Below are positions 44,782 to 54,663 of a stretch of DNA of 64,000 nt, one piece after another. Each line of letters opens with the position of its first letter. Within the stretch, counting starts at the first letter, position 1. The notes under the pieces are model-generated. The model had not been told where the DNA came from and ran no database searches. It worked only from the letters and a program-made list of their open reading frames with translations. The position numbers were made by a program, and so were the translations under genes. The stretch is from Nocardioides solisilvae. Lineage in GTDB: Bacteria; Actinomycetota; Actinomycetes; Propionibacteriales; Nocardioidaceae. The stretch is from assembly GCF_003194625.1 (NCBI RefSeq), contig NZ_QHKX01000002.1:310001-374000 (forward strand). Reading direction: 5' to 3'.

Positions 44782-45024
44782 TCAGCGCCTCCGGTCCACG
44801 TCCACGAAGTCGATCCGCGCGCCGTTGCGGCCGGCGAGGGCCGAGACGACGGTGCGGAACGCGGTCGCGGTCCGGCCGTTGCGGCCGATCACCTTGCCGA
44901 GGTCGTCGGGGTGCACCCGGACCTCGAGGATCGAGCCCCGACGCAGCTCCTTGTCCCGGACCGAGACGTCGTCGGGGTGGTCCACCACCCCGCGGACGAG
45001 GTGCTCCAAGGCGTCGGCGAGCAT
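44782..45024 (-). CDS. khpA: KhpA-type KH-domain RNA-binding protein
   Basis: The 80-aa protein is a single KH domain with the GxxG loop in LGKVIGRNGRTATAF and family start LEHLVRGVVDHPDDVSV. It is the YlqC/KhpA protein found between rpsP and rimM. KhpA with KhpB binds many RNAs in other Gram-positives. The ATG lies 2 nt after the rpsP stop, so the two are coupled. It contains no cysteine. Confidence 0.94.
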   Translation of the reverse strand: MLADALEHLVRGVVDHPDDVSVRDKELRRGSILEVRVHPDDLGKVIGRNGRTATAFRTVVSALAGRNGARIDFVDVDRRR

Positions 45025-45026
45025 GC

Positions 45027-45548
45027 TCAGGCCTCGCTCTTGCCGGCGTCCTCGGCGGTGATCTCCTCGGCCGCCTCGGCGGTGTCGGCGGCGACCTCGG
45101 GGGTCTCGTCGGCGGGCACGGGGGCCGCCTTCTCCTCCGCCTTCTCCTCGGACTTCTTGTCGTCCTTCTTGGCCTTCTTGGTCACGGCGCCGCCCTTGGG
45201 CTCGCTCGCGGCCTCCTTGAGGGCCTCGTTGAAGATCTCGAGCTTGTCCCGCTTGGGCTCGGCCACCCGCAGGGTGCCCTCCGCGCCCGGGAGGCCCTTG
45301 AACTTCTGCCAGTCACCGGTGACCTTGAGGATGGCCTCGACGGCCTCGGTCGGCTGCGCGCCGACACCCAGCCAGTACTGCGCCCGGTCGGAGACGACGT
45401 CGATGAGCGACGGCTCCTCCTTGGGGTGGTACTTGCCGATCTCCTCGATGACGCGACCGTCGCGCTTCTTGCGCGAGTCCACGACGACGATGCGGTACTG
45501 CGGCACCCGGATCTTGCCGAGGCGCTTCAAACGGATCTTGACGGCCAC
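45027..45548 (-). CDS. rpsP: 30S ribosomal protein S16 with long charged tail
   Basis: S16 is an early 30S assembly protein. The core (about residues 1-100) has [34 protein letters not shown] sequence in short blocks: [30 protein letters not shown] and [13 protein letters not shown]. The product is 173 aa, about twice the usual length. The tail is a Lys/Glu/Ala-rich, disordered sequence with a [19 protein letters not shown] segment, as in several actinobacteria. The GTG at 45548 has AAGGAGAC 8-10 nt upstream. Confidence 0.96.
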   Translation of the reverse strand: MAVKIRLKRLGKIRVPQYRIVVVDSRKKRDGRVIEEIGKYHPKEEPSLIDVVSDRAQYWLGVGAQPTEAVEAILKVTGDWQKFKGLPGAEGTLRVAEPKRDKLEIFNEALKEAASEPKGGAVTKKAKKDDKKSEEKAEEKAAPVPADETPEVAADTAEAAEEITAEDAGKSEA

Positions 45549-45678
45549 GTCTGTGGTGTCTCCTTGCGAAGTTGTGGTTGGTGAGCGACCCGCAGCCAGG
45601 TGGGGACCGGGGTGGATCGATCGGGGGGCACTGCCGCGTCCGGATGAGAGGGTCCGCACGGACAGGACACAGGGGAAG
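45549..45678 (-). other. rpsP leader, no gene seen
   Basis: About 130 nt between the candidate promoter and rpsP hold no convincing ORF. It contains a CCCCCCGATCG stretch but no structure I can name. Confidence 0.4.
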
Positions 45679-45709
45679 AGTCTGCCAGACCCGGGCGGCC
45701 TCCCACCAA
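45679..45709 (-). promoter_or_regulatory. Candidate rpsP promoter (TTGGTG-19-CAGACT)
   Basis: -35-like TTGGTG (45704-45709) and -10 CAGACT (45679-45684) are 19 bp apart. The sequence GTCTGGCAGA at the -10 is shared with the rplS promoter. Confidence 0.5.
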
Positions 45710-45735
45710 TCGCGCTCCTCCCGAGGGGCGGAGCC

Positions 45736-46809
45736 TCAGGCCACCACCCGGCCACGGAGCACGACGCGGGCGGGCTCGTAGAGCACCGACAGGTCGCCGC
45801 GTGGATCACGGTCGTAGACCACGAAGTCGGCCGGCGCCCCCTCCGCCAGGTCGGCGTTCCAGCCGAGCCACTCCCTGCCCCGCCAGGAGACGGCGGCCAG
45901 CACGTCCTCCACGGGCAGGCCCATCTCGGCCATCGCGAGCGCCTCGCCGGCCAGGTGGCCGTGGCGAGCCGGACCTCCTCCGTCGCTGCCGACGTACATG
46001 GCGACGCCGGCCTCGTGGGCCGACATGAGGACCTCGCGGCGGCGGGCGTAGAGCTCCTCCATGGTGGCGGAGTAGTCGGGGAACTTCTCCCGCCCGCCGG
46101 CGGCGAACTCGGGGAACTTCGCGGTCTGCATGACCGTCGGGACCAGGGCGACCCCGGCGGCCGCCATCTGCTCCACGTGGTCGACCGAGAGGCCGGTCCC
46201 GTGCTCGATGCAGTCGATGCCCGCGTCCAGCAGCCCCTGGAGCACCTCGCGGCCGAAGCAGTGCGCCGTGACCTTGGCGCCGTGCCGGTGCGCCACCTCG
46301 ATCGCCTCCGCGAACGCGGCGGGGGGGAAGGAGGGGGCGAGGTCGCCCTCCTCGCGGGAGATCCAGTCCCCCACCAGCTTCACCCAGCCGTCCCCCGACC
46401 GGGCCTCGCGGGCGACGTGCTCCGCCAGCTCCTCGGGCTCGACCTCGTGGCCGAAGTTGCGGATGTAGCGGCGCGTGCGCGCCACGTGCCGACCGGCGCG
46501 GATCAGGCGGGGCAGGTCCTCCCGCTCCTGCACCCACCGGGTGTCCGCCGGGGAGCCGCAGTCACGCAGCAGCAGCGCCCCGGCGTCGCGGTCCGCCAGG
46601 GCCTGGCGCTCCGTCTCCTCGTCGCTCACCGCGCCGGGGTCGTCGAGCCCGAGGTGGTTGTGGGCGTCGACGAGGCCCGGGACGATCCACCCCGACGCCA
46701 CCGTCTCGGCGCCCGGCTGGGGCTCGTGCGTGACCCTCCCGTCGACCACCCACAGCTGCGTGGCCTCTCCCGTGGGAAGGACCGGACCGGTGAACCTCGT
46801 CGCGTTCAT
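45736..46809 (-). CDS. Amidohydrolase-superfamily enzyme (imidazolonepropionase/prolidase-like)
   Basis: The 357-aa metal-dependent hydrolase has the TIM-barrel metal sites: H50-x-H52 in [16 protein letters not shown] (possible carboxylysine), [18 protein letters not shown] and [12 protein letters not shown] (Asp). A small beta-sandwich formed by both ends flanks the barrel ([13 protein letters not shown] and DFVVYDRDP). The substrate is unknown. I chose the ATG at 46809 because TACGGT lies 6 nt upstream; a GTG at 46827 would include the promoter. It is divergent from gtrA with promoters facing apart. Confidence 0.86.
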   Translation of the reverse strand: MNATRFTGPVLPTGEATQLWVVDGRVTHEPQPGAETVASGWIVPGLVDAHNHLGLDDPGAVSDEETERQALADRDAGALLLRDCGSPADTRWVQEREDLPRLIRAGRHVARTRRYIRNFGHEVEPEELAEHVAREARSGDGWVKLVGDWISREEGDLAPSFPPAAFAEAIEVAHRHGAKVTAHCFGREVLQGLLDAGIDCIEHGTGLSVDHVEQMAAAGVALVPTVMQTAKFPEFAAGGREKFPDYSATMEELYARRREVLMSAHEAGVAMYVGSDGGGPARHGHLAGEALAMAEMGLPVEDVLAAVSWRGREWLGWNADLAEGAPADFVVYDRDPRGDLSVLYEPARVVLRGRVVA

Positions 46810-46815
46810 GGGACG

Positions 46816-46853
46816 ACCGTATGACACGGGTCACGTCACCCGGCCGCTACTGT
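46816..46853. promoter_or_regulatory. Overlapping divergent leaderless promoters
   Basis: TACGGT on the minus strand (46816-46821) ends 6 nt before the amidohydrolase ATG. TACTGT on the plus strand (46848-46853) ends 6 nt before the gtrA GTG. Only 26 bp lie between the two -10 boxes, so their -35 regions must overlap. Confidence 0.55.
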
Positions 46854-46859
46854 CCTCGG

Positions 46860-47540
46860 GTGACTGTGGAAGGGCAGGCGGCCCGGGGCCGCCGCAATCT
46901 CGGGCTGTTCCTGAAGTTCGGACTGGTCGGGGCCTCCGGCGTGGTCGTCAACCTGGCCACGCTGGTGGTGGTCAACCGGCTGGGGGCCCACCCCGAGGAC
47001 GCCGTCGTGGGGCTGCCGCTGACGGACTACAGCATCCGCTGGTACCACGTCTTCTCGACGCTGGCGTTCCTCGTGGCGAACCTCTGGAACTTCCAGCTGA
47101 ACCGGACCTGGACGTTCGTCTCGGCCCGGCACGCTCGGTGGTGGTCGGAGTACTGGCCCTTCCTCGCGGTGGGGGCGCTCGGGCAGGGGATCGGCCTGGT
47201 CCTCCTGACCTCGTTGATGCACCAGGGCAGCCCGCTCGCGCTGCCCACCGACGTCCTGGACGACTCGACCGGGTTCCGGACCCGGCTCTACTGGGGCCAG
47301 CTCATCGTCATCCTCGTGGTCACCCCGCTGTCCTTCGTGCTCAACAAGCTCTGGACCTTCGCCGCCGTGCGCACGCACCGGCTCGCCGAGCACGCCGAGC
47401 ACGCCGAGCGGGCCGACGGCGCGGCGCGGCCCGGTCAGGAGCGGGACGACGCCCTCACAGCCGGTCCCACAGCCAGCCCGGACTCGTCACCGTCGTCCCC
47501 AGTCCCTCCACCCGGGCCCGGAGCATCCGGTCGGCCGTGA
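46860..47540 (+). CDS. GtrA-family membrane protein
   Basis: GtrA-type proteins are four-helix membrane proteins thought to help translocate lipid-linked sugars. The 226-aa product has four hydrophobic segments (KFGLVGASGVVVNLATLVVV, VFSTLAFLVANLWNFQLNR, YWPFLAVGALGQGIGLVLL and LIVILVVTPLSFVLNKLWTF), with the family motifs NFQLNRTWTF and NKLWTF. The C-terminal 40 residues are a Pro/Ser-rich tail with AEHAEHAEHAE-type repeats. The GTG at 46860 is preferred to ATG 46821 on promoter position. Its end overlaps the NYN gene on the opposite strand by 86 bp. Confidence 0.88.
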   Translation: MTVEGQAARGRRNLGLFLKFGLVGASGVVVNLATLVVVNRLGAHPEDAVVGLPLTDYSIRWYHVFSTLAFLVANLWNFQLNRTWTFVSARHARWWSEYWPFLAVGALGQGIGLVLLTSLMHQGSPLALPTDVLDDSTGFRTRLYWGQLIVILVVTPLSFVLNKLWTFAAVRTHRLAEHAEHAERADGAARPGQERDDALTAGPTASPDSSPSSPVPPPGPGASGRP

Positions 47541-47826
47541 CGACAGTGACCCGGCATCCGGCCTCGCAGCCGGCGCGGGCCTGCGCCACGACCTCCGAGT
47601 CGCCGTCCCGCGGGGCGTGGACGGTCCGCACGTGCGCGTCGCGACCCGGCCGGACCCCGCCCTTGGCGGCGCCCTCGAGCACGAGCACGACGTCGTCGTG
47701 AGGGAGGTCGGCGACGAGCAGCGCCTCGTGCAGCCGACGCGCGGCGCCGGCACGGTCCTTCCACCAGCCGTCGGGCCGGGCTCCGACGACGTTGGCCGCG
47801 TCGACGACCAGCAGGGTGCCGGTCAC
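47455..47826 (-). CDS. NYN/PIN-like putative RNA-binding or nuclease protein
   Basis: The 123-aa protein begins TGTLLVVDAANVVGARPDGWW (Asp of a PIN-like fold), with VVLVLEGAAKGG, HAPRDGDSEVVAQARAG and VTVVTADRMLRARVEGLG. This fits the NYN domain order with acidic residues D9, E54 and D79/D100. It is probably an RNase or RNA-binding protein; activity is not shown. It starts 7 nt after ffh, so it is likely cotranscribed. The 3' half overlaps gtrA antisense by 86 bp. Confidence 0.75.
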   Translation of the reverse strand: MTGTLLVVDAANVVGARPDGWWKDRAGAARRLHEALLVADLPHDDVVLVLEGAAKGGVRPGRDAHVRTVHAPRDGDSEVVAQARAGCEAGCRVTVVTADRMLRARVEGLGTTVTSPGWLWDRL

Positions 47827-47833
47827 CCGGGCC

Positions 47834-49396
47834 TCACTTGAGGAACTTGGTGAAGTCCTTGGGCAGGTCGAGGGCGGCCGCGGCCTTCTCGTAGTCGATC
47901 TCCCCCGCGCCGGCACCGAACGCGCTGCCCGGGGCTGCGGTCGTCTTGCCGCCGCCGGCCTTCTGGGCGGCAGCCTTGGCCGGGTTGCCGGAGACCCGCT
48001 TCGCCTTGCCCTTGCCCTTCTTGGGCTGCTTGCCCCGCTTGCCCCCGCCGAGGCCGGGCATCCCCGGCATCCCCGGCATGCCCGGCATCCCCCCCCGGGC
48101 CATCTGCTGCATCATCTTGCGGGCCTCGAAGAAGCGGTCGACCAGCTGGTTGACGTCGGAGACCGTGGTGCCGGAACCCTTGGAGATGCGGGCCCGGCGC
48201 GAGCCGTCGATGATCTTGGGGTTGGCCCGCTCGGCCGGCGTCATCGAGGAGATGATCGCCTGGATCCGGTCGAGCTCGCGCTCGTCGAAGTTCTCGAGCT
48301 GCTCGCGGTACTGGCCCATCCCGGGCAGCATCCCCATGATCTTGGTCATCGACCCGAGCTTGCGCAGCTGCTGCATCTGCTGCATGAAGTCGTCGAGGGT
48401 GAAGTCGCCCTTGCCCTGCAGCAGCTTCTCGGCCGCGGCCAGGGACTGCTCCTGGTCGAACGCCTTCTCGGCCTGCTCGATCAGGGTGAGCACGTCACCC
48501 ATGTCGAGGATCCGCGACGCCATCCGGTCGGGGTGGAAGAGGTCGAAGTCGGTCATCTTCTCGCCCGCCGAGGCGAACATGACCGGCTTGCCGGTGACGG
48601 ACGCGATCGACAGCGCCGCACCACCGCGGGCGTCGCCGTCGAGCTTGGTCAGCACCACGCCGTCGTAGCCGACGCCGTCGAGGAAGGCCTGGGCCGTGGT
48701 GACCGCGTCCTGGCCGATCATCGCGTCGACGACGAAGAGGACCTCGTCGGGGTCGACCGCGTCCCTGATGTCGGCGGCCTGCTTCATCAGCTCGGCGTCG
48801 ACGCCGAGGCGGCCCGCGGTGTCGATGATGACGACGTCGTGGAGGGTCCGCCTCGCCTCGTCCATCGCCGCGCGGGCCACCTGGACCGGGTCGCCGACGC
48901 CGTTGCCGGGCTCGGGGGCGAAGACCGGGACGCCGACGCGCTCGCCGTTGACCTGGAGCTGGTTGACGGCGTTGGGCCGCTGAAGGTCCGCCGCCACCAG
49001 CATGGGCGTGCGGTCCTGCTCCTTGAGCCAGAGGGCCAGCTTGGCCGCGAGGGTCGTCTTGCCGGCACCCTGCAGGCCCGCGAGCATGATGACGGTCGGA
49101 CCGCTCTTGGCGAAGCGGAGGCGACGGGTCTCCCCGCCGAGGATGGTGACGAGCTCCTCGTTGACGATCTTGATGATCTGCTGGGCGGGGTTCAGCGCCT
49201 GGCTGACCTCCTCGCCCCGAGCCCGCTCCTTGACCGCGGCGACGAACTCCTTGACCACCGGCAGGGAGACGTCGGCCTCCAGCAGGGCGATCCGGATCTC
49301 GCGGGCGGTGGCGTCGATGTCGGCCTCGGAGAGCCTCCCCTTGCCACGGAGGTTCTTGAAGGTCTCGGCGAGCCGGTCGGACAGAGTGGCGAACAC
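47834..49396 (-). CDS. ffh: Signal recognition particle protein Ffh
   Basis: Ffh is the SRP54 GTPase that recognises signal sequences with the 4.5S RNA. The 520-aa protein has an N-domain, G1 LQGAGKTTLAAKLA (about residue 107), DTAGRLGVD, TKLDGDARGGAALS and the Met-rich M domain (FEARKMMQQMARGG). A C-terminal GMPGMPGMPG repeat and Lys/Gly-rich tail close it. The start has AAGGAAC 6 nt upstream. FtsY, its receptor, is encoded 8 kb upstream in the same direction. Confidence 0.97.
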   Translation of the reverse strand: MFATLSDRLAETFKNLRGKGRLSEADIDATAREIRIALLEADVSLPVVKEFVAAVKERARGEEVSQALNPAQQIIKIVNEELVTILGGETRRLRFAKSGPTVIMLAGLQGAGKTTLAAKLALWLKEQDRTPMLVAADLQRPNAVNQLQVNGERVGVPVFAPEPGNGVGDPVQVARAAMDEARRTLHDVVIIDTAGRLGVDAELMKQAADIRDAVDPDEVLFVVDAMIGQDAVTTAQAFLDGVGYDGVVLTKLDGDARGGAALSIASVTGKPVMFASAGEKMTDFDLFHPDRMASRILDMGDVLTLIEQAEKAFDQEQSLAAAEKLLQGKGDFTLDDFMQQMQQLRKLGSMTKIMGMLPGMGQYREQLENFDERELDRIQAIISSMTPAERANPKIIDGSRRARISKGSGTTVSDVNQLVDRFFEARKMMQQMARGGMPGMPGMPGMPGLGGGKRGKQPKKGKGKAKRVSGNPAKAAAQKAGGGKTTAAPGSAFGAGAGEIDYEKAAAALDLPKDFTKFLK

Positions 49397-49507
49397 GTGC
49401 GTTCCTTGCGTCGGAGGGCCCGGGTCTCGGGGCGGGTGGAGCGGGTGGGGCCACGAGGGCTGCGCACCAGCCTAACGGGCGGCGTCGTCCGGCGCGGCGG
49501 CCCCGGC
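49397..49507. other. Gap between glnD and ffh, no gene seen
   Basis: This 111-nt gap has a minus-strand TTAGGCT hexamer near 49473-49479, about 75 nt before the ffh start, which is a plausible -10 for ffh. No gene is seen. Confidence 0.4.
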
Positions 49508-51733
49508 TCAGGTCAGGGCCGCCCGCACCGCGTGGGCCGCGGAGGCGGCCCGGTCCTCCGCGAGCGCCCCCGCCCCGAGCTCCTGGAGGTAGAAGACGTC
49601 CACGGCCTGGGGCCCCAGCGTGTCCACGTGGGCGGAGCGCACCGTCATCCCCAGCCCCGCCACGACGGAGAGCACCCGGTGCAGCAGACCCGGACGGTCC
49701 GCGGCCCGCACCTCCAGGACGGTCGCGTGCCGGGACGCCTCGGGACGCACCACGACGGACGGGTCGAGCCCGGCGGTCTCCAGCCGCCGCACCCGGCCGC
49801 CCGGGTCGATCCGGCCCTCGGCGATGGCCTCGAGCTGCTGCCGCAGCACCGCCGGCTCGAGGTCGACCTCCGACACCTCCCACCGGGAGACCCCCAGGTC
49901 GCCCTGCGACCAGGCCCGGGCCCCGCGGACCGGGAGCCGCTGCAGGGCCAGCAGCGCGGCCACGTCCGCGAGCAGGCCGACCCGGTCGTGGGCCATCACG
50001 GTGATCCGGCTGCCGTCGTCGCTGGGCTCCACGCTCAGCGCCACCGTCACGGAGCCGTCCGCGAGCGCGACGGGGACGGGCAGCTCCGGGTCGACGGCGG
50101 TCGCGCCGGTCACGTCCTCCCCGGCGGCCGCGCAGAGCTCGACCGCCGCCCGGCGGACGAGCGCGTCGACCAGTCCGGCCCGCCAACTGGTCCAGGCCTT
50201 CTCCGAGGTGGCCCGTGCGTCCGCCTCCGTCAGCGCCGCCAGCAGCTCGAGGGCGAGCGGGCTGGTGACCCTGCCGGTGACCTCCGCGACCGTGGCGGGG
50301 TCGTCCACGTCGCGCGAGGTCGCGAGCCCGGGCAGCAGCAGGTGGTGGCGCACCAGCAGCCCGACCACCGCCACGTCCTCGGGGACGAACCCGAGCCGCG
50401 CGGCCACCTCCCGGGCGACGGGCTCGCCGGCCACGCTGTGCTCGACCAGGGACCCCTTCCCGATGTCGTGGAGCAGCGCCGCCACCATGAGCAGGTCGGG
50501 GCGCCGCACGCGCCGGATCAGGCGGGAGGCCTCGACGCAGGTCTCGACGACGTGGCGGTCGACGGTGAAGCGGTGGACCACCGAGGCGTGCGGCAGCAGG
50601 CGGATCCGCTCCCACTCGGGCAGCAGGACGTCGAGTCCACCCGTCTCCTCGAGCGTCTCCCAGACGCCGAGCAGCCCCGGTCCCGAGGCCAGGAGCCGGA
50701 CGAGCAGGTGCCGCCCCTCCTCCGGCCACGGGACCGGCAGCGCGGGCCCCTCCGCCACGAGGCGCGCCACCGTCGCCGGGGCCAGCACGAGGTCCCGCTC
50801 GGCCGCCTCCGTCGCCGCGCGCAGCAGCAGGAGTGGCTCCCGCGCCGGGTCGACCCGCCCGTCCAGCACCACCTCGCCCGACGACTCCGCGACCCCGGGG
50901 GCGAGCGGCTCCAGCCGCGGCCGCCGGGCTCCCGAGGTCCGCGGCCGGGCCAGGACCGCCTCGGTGCGGCGCCAGGTGAGCCGCGACAGGTGGGCGATCC
51001 GCCGGCCGTGACGGCGTACGTGGCGCTGCGCGGCCTCCGCGTCGGGCAGGCCCGTGCCCGCCGCGATCTGCGCCCACGCCTCGGGGCCGACCCGGTCGAC
51101 CGGTCGCCCCGAGGCGGCGTGCAGGAGGTCGCGGACGTCCAGCAGCGCCTGGCGTCCCCGCTCCAGCTCGACGTGCGGCACGTCGACCAGCCAGGTCGCC
51201 ACGAGCGCGCGCAGGACGCACGCGTCCCGGAGCCCCCCGGCCGCCTCCTTGAGGTCGGGGACGGCGACGTGCGCCAGCTCCCCCACCAGCTCGTGCCGGT
51301 GCCGGACCATCGCGGCCAGCTCGGGGAGCCGCTCGCGCGCCGAGCGGCGCCAGGCGGCCAGCACGTTGGTGCGCAGCCGGAGGGTGAGGTTCGGGTCACC
51401 CGCGAGGTGGCGGAGGTCGAGCAGCCCGAGGGCCACCCGGAGGTCCGCCGCCGACGCGGCGAGCATCTCGCTCGCCGAGCGCACGGAGTGGTCGAGCCGG
51501 TGCCCGGAGTCCCACAGCGGGTACCACAGGGTCGACGCGAGAGAGCCGGGGTCGACGTCGTCGTCGTGGACGAGGACGACGTCGAGGTCCGAGTACGGCG
51601 CCAGCTCGCCGCGCCCGTAGCCGCCGACCGCGACGAGGCAGGCTCCCGACTCGGGACCTCCGGCCTCCCGGTAGGCCCCGCGGCACAGGGCGTCGGCCCG
51701 GGCGGTGCGGTCTGCTCGCTCGGCGTGGGTCAT
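49508..51733 (-). CDS. glnD: PII nucleotidyltransferase GlnD
   Basis: GlnD modifies and demodifies PII according to glutamine level; in actinobacteria the modification is adenylylation in several species. The 741-aa protein has the nucleotidyltransferase motif VGGYGRGELAPYSDLDVVL (GG and DxD, about residue 37), then the GlnD-type helical region, an HD domain with LLHDIGKGSLVEH, and two ACT domains (VMAHDRVGLLADVAALL and VRAADRPGLLHRVLSVVAG). The start ATG has AGGAGG 5 nt upstream. A strong hairpin separates it from glnB-amt. Confidence 0.95.
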   Translation of the reverse strand: MTHAERADRTARADALCRGAYREAGGPESGACLVAVGGYGRGELAPYSDLDVVLVHDDDVDPGSLASTLWYPLWDSGHRLDHSVRSASEMLAASAADLRVALGLLDLRHLAGDPNLTLRLRTNVLAAWRRSARERLPELAAMVRHRHELVGELAHVAVPDLKEAAGGLRDACVLRALVATWLVDVPHVELERGRQALLDVRDLLHAASGRPVDRVGPEAWAQIAAGTGLPDAEAAQRHVRRHGRRIAHLSRLTWRRTEAVLARPRTSGARRPRLEPLAPGVAESSGEVVLDGRVDPAREPLLLLRAATEAAERDLVLAPATVARLVAEGPALPVPWPEEGRHLLVRLLASGPGLLGVWETLEETGGLDVLLPEWERIRLLPHASVVHRFTVDRHVVETCVEASRLIRRVRRPDLLMVAALLHDIGKGSLVEHSVAGEPVAREVAARLGFVPEDVAVVGLLVRHHLLLPGLATSRDVDDPATVAEVTGRVTSPLALELLAALTEADARATSEKAWTSWRAGLVDALVRRAAVELCAAAGEDVTGATAVDPELPVPVALADGSVTVALSVEPSDDGSRITVMAHDRVGLLADVAALLALQRLPVRGARAWSQGDLGVSRWEVSEVDLEPAVLRQQLEAIAEGRIDPGGRVRRLETAGLDPSVVVRPEASRHATVLEVRAADRPGLLHRVLSVVAGLGMTVRSAHVDTLGPQAVDVFYLQELGAGALAEDRAASAAHAVRAALT

Positions 51734-51760
51734 CGGACCTCCTGGTGGGGAACGTGGACG

Positions 51761-51800
51761 AGGCCCGTCCCGGGCGGCGAGCGCCGCCCGGGACGGGCCT
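51761..51800 (-). terminator. Strong hairpin between glnB and glnD
   Basis: Arms of 19 nt (51761-51779 and 51782-51800) pair perfectly around a 2-nt centre (in practice a slightly larger loop). It starts 24 nt past the glnB stop. It would separate amt-glnB expression from glnD, though glnD has no other clear promoter. Confidence 0.8.
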
Positions 51801-51823
51801 CCTGGTGTGCGGGGCGGGCGGGC

Positions 51824-53499
<1,676 letters not shown>

Positions 53500-53603
53500 T
53501 GGACCTCCAGTTGCCTCGGGGAGTGATGCCAGCAACCTTCTGCCGAGGAGATTTCGAGGTGTGCCGCCGGATGTTGCCGGCGTGCAACGTCTGCGCCCGT
53601 CCT

Positions 53604-53619
53604 GTTACGGACGTGTGAA
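53604..53619 (-). promoter_or_regulatory. GlnR-box-like site upstream of amt
   Basis: On the minus strand TTCAC-ACGTCC-GTAAC resembles the GlnR consensus gTnAC-n6-GnAAC, with one mismatch at the first base. It lies 105 nt before the amt start, in the gap before the divergent glycosyltransferase gene. GlnR activates amt-glnK-glnD in Streptomyces and relatives. The call rests on position and match only. Confidence 0.45.
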
Positions 53620-53644
53620 CGCGTCAGGGGTGCGCCCGGTGAAC

Positions 53645-53650
53645 TAGGGT
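53645..53650 (+). promoter_or_regulatory. Candidate -10 box for the glycosyltransferase gene (TAGGGT)
   Basis: TAGGGT lies 8 nt before GTG 53659, close to the leaderless spacing but longer by 2 nt. Confidence 0.35.
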
Positions 53651-53658
53651 GCGGGGTT

Positions 53659-54654
53659 GTGAGGATCATCGGGACCCTGATGGTGCGCGACGAGGTCGAC
53701 GTCGTCGCCGCCATGGTCGAGCACCACCTCGCCCAGGGCCTCGACCAGCTCGTCGTCACCGACAACGCCTCGGTCGACGGGACCCGCGAGGTGCTCGAGG
53801 CCTACGCCGCGACGGGCCTGGTGGAGCTGCACCACGACCCCGAGCACCGCAAGCAGCAGCGCGACGTCGTGACCCGGATGGCCCGCCGGGCCCGGACCCG
53901 CTTCCGCGCCGACTGGGTCCTCAACCTCGATGCCGACGAGTTCCTGGTCCCCGTCGACCGCGACCTCACCGTGCGGGAGGCGCTGGAGCGCACGCCCCTG
54001 TACCTCAACGCCTTCACCGTCCCCGTGGTCAACATGATCGGGCCGGCCGGGTGGTCGGGCAGCGGCCTGTCCCGCCTGGTCTGGCGCGACCTGCGCAGCA
54101 ACGAGACGCTGCGGGCGATCGGGCTGCACGCCCAGCCCACCCCCAACGCCGTGCACCGGGGCGAGTCCGACATCGTCGTGCAGCAGGGCAACCACTTCAC
54201 CTCGATGCCGAGCAACGGCCAGCCCGACCCCGACGTCTCCATGGAGGTGCTGCACCTGCCGTGGCGCTCCTGGACCCAGTTCGAGCGCAAGGTGGTCAAC
54301 GCCGGCCGCGGCTACGAGGCCTCTCCCGACCTCAAGCCGAGCCCCAACCACCACGGGATGGCCGACTACCGGCGGTGGAAGGAGGGGCGGCTCGAGGAGT
54401 CCTACCTCGCCCGCAGCCCCGACGTCCGCGAGCTGGCCGCCGGCGAGCGGACGGGCGAGTTCCGCCACGACCCCTGGCTCCGCGACCACCTGCGCGCGCT
54501 CGTGGGGCGAGCCCTGCACCCCGACCTGCTCACCGCCGTGCTCGATTCCGACAGCACGTCCCCGGTCCCGGACGGCCTCGGCGACACCGAGCTGCGCCGG
54601 CACCTCGAGCTGGCCCGCGACGACGTCGCTGACCGGACCAGCCGCTCGGCCTGA
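53659..54654 (+). CDS. GT2-like glycosyltransferase (Glyco_tranf_2_4 type)
   Basis: The 331-aa protein begins IGTLMVRDEVDVVAAMVEHHLAQG and TDNASVDGTREVL, with the DxD-like LNLDADEFLVP metal/nucleotide motif (about residue 91). The rest shows family-typical SMEVLHLPWRSWTQFERKV and a long C-terminal helical tail. It is soluble, without TM segments. It may add a sugar to a surface polymer. The donor is unknown. It is convergent with the large glycosyltransferase gene (9-nt gap), so the two may belong to one pathway. Confidence 0.85.
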   Translation: MRIIGTLMVRDEVDVVAAMVEHHLAQGLDQLVVTDNASVDGTREVLEAYAATGLVELHHDPEHRKQQRDVVTRMARRARTRFRADWVLNLDADEFLVPVDRDLTVREALERTPLYLNAFTVPVVNMIGPAGWSGSGLSRLVWRDLRSNETLRAIGLHAQPTPNAVHRGESDIVVQQGNHFTSMPSNGQPDPDVSMEVLHLPWRSWTQFERKVVNAGRGYEASPDLKPSPNHHGMADYRRWKEGRLEESYLARSPDVRELAAGERTGEFRHDPWLRDHLRALVGRALHPDLLTAVLDSDSTSPVPDGLGDTELRRHLELARDDVADRTSRSA

Positions 54655-54663
54655 CCGCCCCGG

